Origin: Symmetrospora coprosmae
Lineage: Eukaryota > Basidiomycota > Cystobasidiomycetes > Symmetrosporaceae
Assembly (NCBI GenBank): GCA_008802785.1
Contig: VUYT01000018.1
Location: 344,145 to 408,144, forward strand
DNA length: 64,000 nucleotides
Direction of reading: 5' to 3'
The position numbers were made by a program, and so were the translations under genes. The stretch's first letter is position 1, and every line of letters starts with the position of its first letter. Under the pieces are notes generated by a model. It saw nothing but the letters and a program-made list of their open reading frames with translations. It was not told the origin of the DNA and did not search any database. Of this stretch, positions 58,892 through 64,000 are shown piece by piece.

Positions 58892-61344
58892 ATGCAGGGG
58901 TCGACACGAGCGTCAGGTTCGGGCTTGGGTAGGAGGGGTCAGAACGGCGGCGGGAGCGGCGATGGGCACCATGTAGGGGCAGCAGCGAACATCGGAAGTG
59001 ACATGGTGGGACCAAGCGCGTCAGACAAGGGCCCGGAGTGGGACAGGGGGTCCGGACCGCACACAGCGCCAACCGTAACCGATGGCACTCCCAGCAGGCG
59101 AGGCGTAGGCACCATGGATGCAGACAAGGCAGGCGCCGAGTCGATGGACGTCGACGCTATCTCCGACGCTGAGCGCCAGATGGACGGCATGGGGCTAGCA
59201 GAGCCCGACGTCTCGAGCCTCACCGGACAGAACGGCACCATGGGGACGGAGAAGGCAACAGACACGTCTAGCAAGAGCAAGGGCAAAGGCAAAAGCAAGG
59301 GCAAGGGGAGGGCCACAGCCGGATCAGAGAAGAAGGATAGGGCATTGGAGGGTGAAAAGAAAATGAAGGAGGCCTTGTCTGGTCAGAGTGAGTCTTGGAC
59401 ACTTGCAGGGAGAGACTTTAGCTGATTGTAGCGATACAGCCTGCCCGAAATGGGGCGTCTTCACGGGAGGGAACGTCAAGAAAGAAAACAGAGAGTGTGC
59501 GTACAAGAGCTGCCAAGCGCTAAAGTGCGGCGTGCTCGTTCTGATAACGGAGGCGACACAGGCATCTTCTGCGGTCCCAAGTGCAAGAACGTGAAGCTGC
59601 GTGTAGGGAACAAAAAGGGGGATGAGCTGGTGGCGTGCGGTGCGCGTAAACCGCTCACAGGACACAAATCGCTCGAAGCTGACTGGCTTCGCCGCCTACC
59701 AGCGCCAAACTTCGTTCCCGTGGCGTATACGACCTTCCCGATGAGCAATTTCATGAAGGCGCTAGACTTGAGAGGGTGAGTGTGACGAAGTGCATGCCAT
59801 CTGAAACACTGCTGATTTAGCGCGTGGCAGCATGACGGCGAAAATCCGGGACGAGCTCTCAGAACTGATCACAAAACTCGTGAAGGACGACATGGGGTCA
59901 CGCCGGATGCTTTTACCCGAGGAGAAGCCCATCGAGACTCCTACGGTGCAGGCTGGCACCACAAAGATCACTCTCATGATGTATCAAGCCAAGACGGTAT
60001 CCGCTGCAAGACTCAAGGAAATCGTGGCAACCCTGGACGATCCTCTGAAGGACTCGGAGTCGCACATGGCCGATGACGCGGAACGGGCCGAGTACGACAA
60101 AGCGCGAGAAAACATCATCTCTTCTCTGACCTCCGCCATCGCCCGTCACGTCAGAAGCGCGAGGATCAGCGAGATCTCGAATGTCAATCTTCTCACAGCG
60201 ATGTCGGTGGCCATCGGGATGGTGAAAGAGGACGAGGAGTTGGCGGGGTGCATCAATACGCGCGAGAGGACTCGCGTACTCAACAAACTGGCGGCAGACA
60301 TACAGACGTGCTGGCCTTCACAAGCCTGGCAACTTGGCATCGAAGCGATGGCTCGATCCAAGTTGCCGCTTGGAGACCTGACCGAACGAGAAGCGGACAT
60401 CGGCAAGCTCATGGAAAACTCGGTGCGGGCCGTTATGCAAGAAGCGCGCGCATGGGCGGACGGTTTCGAAAATGCGGGCCTCAAGCTGTGCAGCAAGCAG
60501 GATGCTATCTTCCTTGCAGTCGCGGGCGGTCTCGAGAGGGCGTACGCCGTTGGCATGGATTGGGGCGCACCGTCAGCTCCGAAGGCGAAGGCATCGAACA
60601 AGACGAGGCAGTCGCAGAGCAGTGCCAAACCATCAGCTGCTACAGCCGGCAACAGCGCGTCTGCCGGCACGATGTCAGTCAGCAGGCAGGCAACGATGGC
60701 CTCAGGCACCGCCGAGAGCTCCGCCACCATGCAGGAGGGAGGGGATGCGGTCGCTACCTCGTCATCGACTGGAGGCCTCGGCGGCGGCGCGAGAGGTAGT
60801 CATGACCCAAATCTGCTGGGGGCGGTACGACCAGAGAGCCCGAAGAAGTTGCCGGGAAAGAGAATGCATGATGGAGATGAGAACGATCCGGGGAAGACTA
60901 TGGTGAGCCAGATGGAATCTAATCGACCGTGTGCAGGGAGCTGAGGCATGGTCTGGGCACAAGCATCCATCGACACGAGGACAACCGATTGGCGGAGGAA
61001 GGCAGGAACCACACCACGAGCTCGAAGGTCGGGCACAAGATACATCAAGCGGACATGCGTCAGGTAATGCAGCGCCGGCAGGAGGCGGGCATCGGAATGA
61101 GGACAAACATACAGCCAGGGGCGGACGGGGTGGGGTCGCCACTCAGGCACAGCCAGGCGGTCCGAAGAGGAAGAGGACAAAGTGCGGCAATTGCCCCAGA
61201 AGAGTGACAACGCTCGCGAGTGCACCGAAAGGGGAGGGCATGTGGTGCGACGCCTGTAGGCAGGAGGATTTGGCCCGCCTACAGGAGGAGGACGAGGAGA
61301 ATGAGGTCACCACTCAGGCCCAGTCAGGCGGACAGAGAATCTAG
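58892..61344 (+). CDS. Uncharacterised Cys-cluster protein
   Basis: Five exons: 58892-59387, 59440-59496, 59553-59775, 59831-60902, 60937-61344; 751 residues in frame. I do not recognise the family. The N-terminal 165 residues are Gly/Asp/Ser-rich with a Lys/Gly repeat (SKGKGKSKGKGRA). A first Cys cluster (C167, C185, C191, C195; CPKW...CDTGIFCGPKC) follows, then a mostly helical region of about 250 residues with SLTSAIARHVRSARI, LLTAMSVAIGMVKED and RVLNKLAADIQTCWPSQAW. The tail has an NLS-like PKRKRTK and a CxxC-x17-CxxC zinc ribbon (C699, C702, C720, C723). DNA or RNA binding is plausible but inferred. A FEN-like nuclease gene follows 458 bases downstream on the same strand. Confidence 0.7.
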
Positions 61345-61802
61345 GGTCTGACAGCAAAATGCCGCTGTTGGAGCGAGGACGTCAAAACGTGCAACGCGGT
61401 GGTCGACCGGGGCCATTCAATGTCGTGCAATGCGCGCAAGACATGAGGCGGAGAGCCCAAAGTCGCGGGTCAACCGGAATAGGTCGAGCGCCATCACAGA
61501 GGATTCGTGACATCCATCTGCGCACTATCAACGCAAGTGTACCGAAGCTATAAGCTATCGACTGCAGTAGTGCCGCGAGCGACATTGCAATCAGTGCCGT
61601 GCAAGGGCGGGCAAACGCACTCAGTGACGTGGATCCGGACTTGCGCCGCTGAGGCGGAGTTCTTCAGGGTCTCCAAGGGCCGCATAAGGGGGCTTGCCTC
61701 CGCACGACGCACCACTCACCTTTCACTGCACGCACTCAGGACATATCGAGCATCAGCGATACTCATCCGTATACAGAGACGCCCATCTTGCCTTCGGCGG
61801 GG
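61345..61802. other. Spacer between the Cys-cluster gene and the nuclease gene
   Basis: 458 bases without a supported gene or clear element; presumably the 3' UTR of one gene and promoter of the next. Confidence 0.35.
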
Positions 61803-64000
61803 ATGGGCGTCAAGGGGCTGCTGCCTATCCTCCGGGACCGGGCGGCCACCGCCGCGCCGTCGATGTTCCGCAAATTCGACAGCCCGGTCGACGCTGTGCG
61901 AGCCGCGACTCGAAGCGATGGCGCTGCCCGATCTCTGGTGATAGTCGATGCCAAGGGATACTTCTATCCAACTTTCATTCAAGTCTGCAAGCAGCACGCC
62001 GACTGGGGGCCGGTGCGGGCCACGAGGAGAGGGGCGTCAGGAGGCACCCAGGCAGAAGCGCAAGCAAGGGTAGACAGAGCAATTTTCGACGCTGTGCGGG
62101 CCAGCGAAGCACGGTTGATGGCCGACATGGCTGCCCTGGCCGATGTCGTCTTTGTGTGGGATCACCCGACCTTCCGCTCGTTAGCAAAGGCAGATGAAGA
62201 CGATAAGAGGACCGCTGCCAAACGGACAGCCACAGCACATTACGACCTCAGCACATTGCGTCTGACGGCAGGAGAACGACAATCGCAGAAGAGGCAGCCC
62301 GCGGCTCCGCCGAGCAGTAACGGTCGCAGGCGGCCCCGCAAGCACAAGAGAAGGAACAGAGGCATCGGAAAGCGAAAGCTAAGGATCGCCCGGAAAGCGG
62401 CGGGATATGCATGGTCGCAGGTAGAATTCCCCTGCGTCGGCGGAGGGTTGTACACCGCCGACGTTCGCGCGGAGCGCGCGCCAGACGAGGAGCGGCCTGG
62501 GCTGGACGAGGACTGCGACGATGATGCATGGCTCAACGCCAATCCTACCATCGCCGCGGCCATTCGCGTGATAAGCACCGACGAAGCCGACAACACCATC
62601 TGCCGCCTGAGCCGGGTAGCAGACTGCTCCGTGATCGTGCTTTCGCGCGACTCCGACTTCATCGTGCGAGAGCCAGCGTCGCATCAACGGTGGTGCCTGA
62701 GCTCAGGGAGAGGCGACGATGAGAGAAGATGGACTCTGACCGACAAAGCTCGTCTCTCAGACCTCCTCGACCCCGCTCTGACAACGCACGGACGTCTGCA
62801 GATGGTATGCTTGGCGAGCGGCCATGACTATACGGGCAAGGGCCTGACAGGAGTGGGCATGGCGACTGCTGTCAAGGGAGAAGTGATCCAAGTGAGTGCA
62901 CTGAGGGCCCGCGCTAGTAGAATCCGCTGACCCTGCCGAACCCGCCAGGCGGATCTGGGGACCAGTCTAGAAAATATTCGCGGAGCCGCGCGGCACCCGT
63001 GGACCAAGCTCGAGCAAGCCGACGCGGGGGCCAGCCTAGCGGACTTCGAGAGTAGAGCGAAAGAAGCTCTGGCTGTCTGGAAGCACTGCCGTCACCTCCC
63101 GCGAGCAACGGCGGAACAGCCAGATCCGATGGAGGCCTACGACGCGTTTGCGTTGGAGGAAGATTCGGCAAAGCCGGACCTGCGCTTCCCGTTTCCAATT
63201 CAGAATGTGCAAGACAGGAACACTCGACCGAGCGCGGTGGCGTCGACTACAAGGCGCTCCGTCCGGACTTCCAGACTGCCCATGCGTCGCTCTAACGGCC
63301 CAGAGGTGGAATGGGACAGGGACCAGCCTGAACCTTTACGCGGTCCGGGCGACTCTACCAAATACAACCATCCGCTCAAGGGCCACTGGAAGGCGAGTCC
63401 GGCAAACCACATGAAGGGTCGCAGGTCACTCACCGCCAACATCGCGATGCCGGCCTCGACGTCGGCTTGGGCGGAGCGACAAGCTGATGAGATGGAGGAC
63501 GAGAGCAGCGACGAAGAGTCAATCGGGGGTGGCGAAGCCGATGAGACCGGGAACGAGTCTTACGACGGGGGTAACGATCCTCTCGCCGAGATCGTCCAGG
63601 CGCTCGAAGCAGAAGCAGAGGCGGCAGACAGAGAGGAGGAGGAAGGTGACGAAGGCGAATCTGTCACAGTCGACACAGAGGCTGTTGACAGTGGGCCTGG
63701 TAGTGGTGCAGCGGACGTGTCTGGAGCTGGCAACGCGACACAACAGGTCCCGGTCAAAAGGGGCGACAGGCTGCCGATGGGTAAACAACACATAGAAGGG
63801 GTCGGTGAGTGCACTTACCAAGCGGTTCATCATCGGCATAACACTGAGGCTGCTTTGAAATCAGTCTTTCCGCGAACCGTTCAAAAGCGATGCCTACAAA
63901 GTATCGCTCACAAGGGTGACCCGGAGGTTCGCGACGACACGCGCGCACCTAATCCCACGGCAGATGTCCTAGAACTGGCGGTCCTGGTCGAACGATTGGG
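61803..64000 (+). CDS. FEN1/XPG-superfamily (PIN-like) nuclease, 3' partial
   Basis: Exon 1 is 61803-62891; exon 2 begins at 62949 and stays open to about 63800; a probable intron ends at 63864 and the gene leaves the window. It starts MGVKGLLPIL, the family's functional Met-Gly N-terminus. Acidic active-site residues expected for FEN1-type enzymes are all present by position: D49 (VIVDAKG), D120 (FVWDHP), E261 and D263 (STDEADN), D283 and D285 (SRDSDFIV) and D342 (SGHDYTGKGLTGVGMATAV), the last followed by a helix-hairpin-helix-like turn. An Arg/Lys-rich insert lies at about 172-200 and the C-terminus is very acidic. Substrate preference is unknown; it is too divergent to call FEN1, GEN1 or EXO1. 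Confidence 0.78.

Overview
The window is nuclear DNA of a basidiomycete fungus. The evidence is a set of conserved eukaryotic housekeeping genes, most of them split by many short introns (about 40-110 nt, GT..AG), a Zn2Cys6 regulator, FAS1 and DUF1996 secreted proteins, and GC-rich composition by eye. The intron density and GC content suggest an intron-rich Ustilaginomycotina or Pucciniomycotina relative; I cannot narrow it further. I rebuilt exon structures by hand from splice consensus, reading-frame phase and protein-family similarity. Unless noted, exon lengths sum to an intact frame. No tRNA, rRNA or CRISPR was seen.

Layout. 1-2 kb: a small secreted protein and a HELQH metalloprotease-like protein, both intronless. 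2.6-8 kb (+): SKP1, proteasome beta-5, UBR7-type protein. 8.3-11.9 kb (+): Zn2Cys6 transcription factor. 12.1-14.1 kb (-): TFIIH subunit TFB2. 14.7-18.0 kb (+): kinetochore NUF2 and a metaxin-like SAM subunit. 18.2-27.4 kb (-): a 20-exon TOR kinase. 28.2-29.5 kb (+): DNAJC17-like. 29.6-30.9 kb (-): SAP30BP/HCNGP-like. 31.0-34.4 kb (+): GPI8 and mitochondrial asparaginyl-tRNA synthetase. 34.7-38.4 kb (-): cyclic-nucleotide phosphodiesterase. 38.4-40.6 kb: gene-poor. 40.6-42.3 kb (-): FAS1 protein with GPI signal. 43.3-43.9 kb (-): ICT1-type peptidyl-tRNA hydrolase. 44.1-46.6 kb (+): cactin. 47.0-52.1 kb (-): two tandem DUF1996 secreted-protein genes full of micro-exons. 53.1-54.8 kb: divergent histone H2A/H2B pair. 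55.0-56.5 kb (-): RNase MRP subunit RMP1. 56.5-58.9 kb: gene-poor. 58.9 kb to the end (+): an unrecognised 751-residue Cys-cluster protein followed by a FEN1/XPG-superfamily nuclease that runs off the window.

Most genes are independent core functions (ubiquitin ligase scaffold, proteasome, TFIIH, kinetochore, outer-membrane biogenesis, TOR and cAMP signalling, splicing factors, GPI anchoring, mitochondrial translation, chromatin). The parts worth most attention are the DUF1996 pair, where the frame needs a 2-nt exon between two look-alike introns; the uncharacterised Cys-protein plus nuclease pair at the right edge; the TOR kinase whose rapamycin-binding surface looks altered; and the intronless metalloprotease-like gene.
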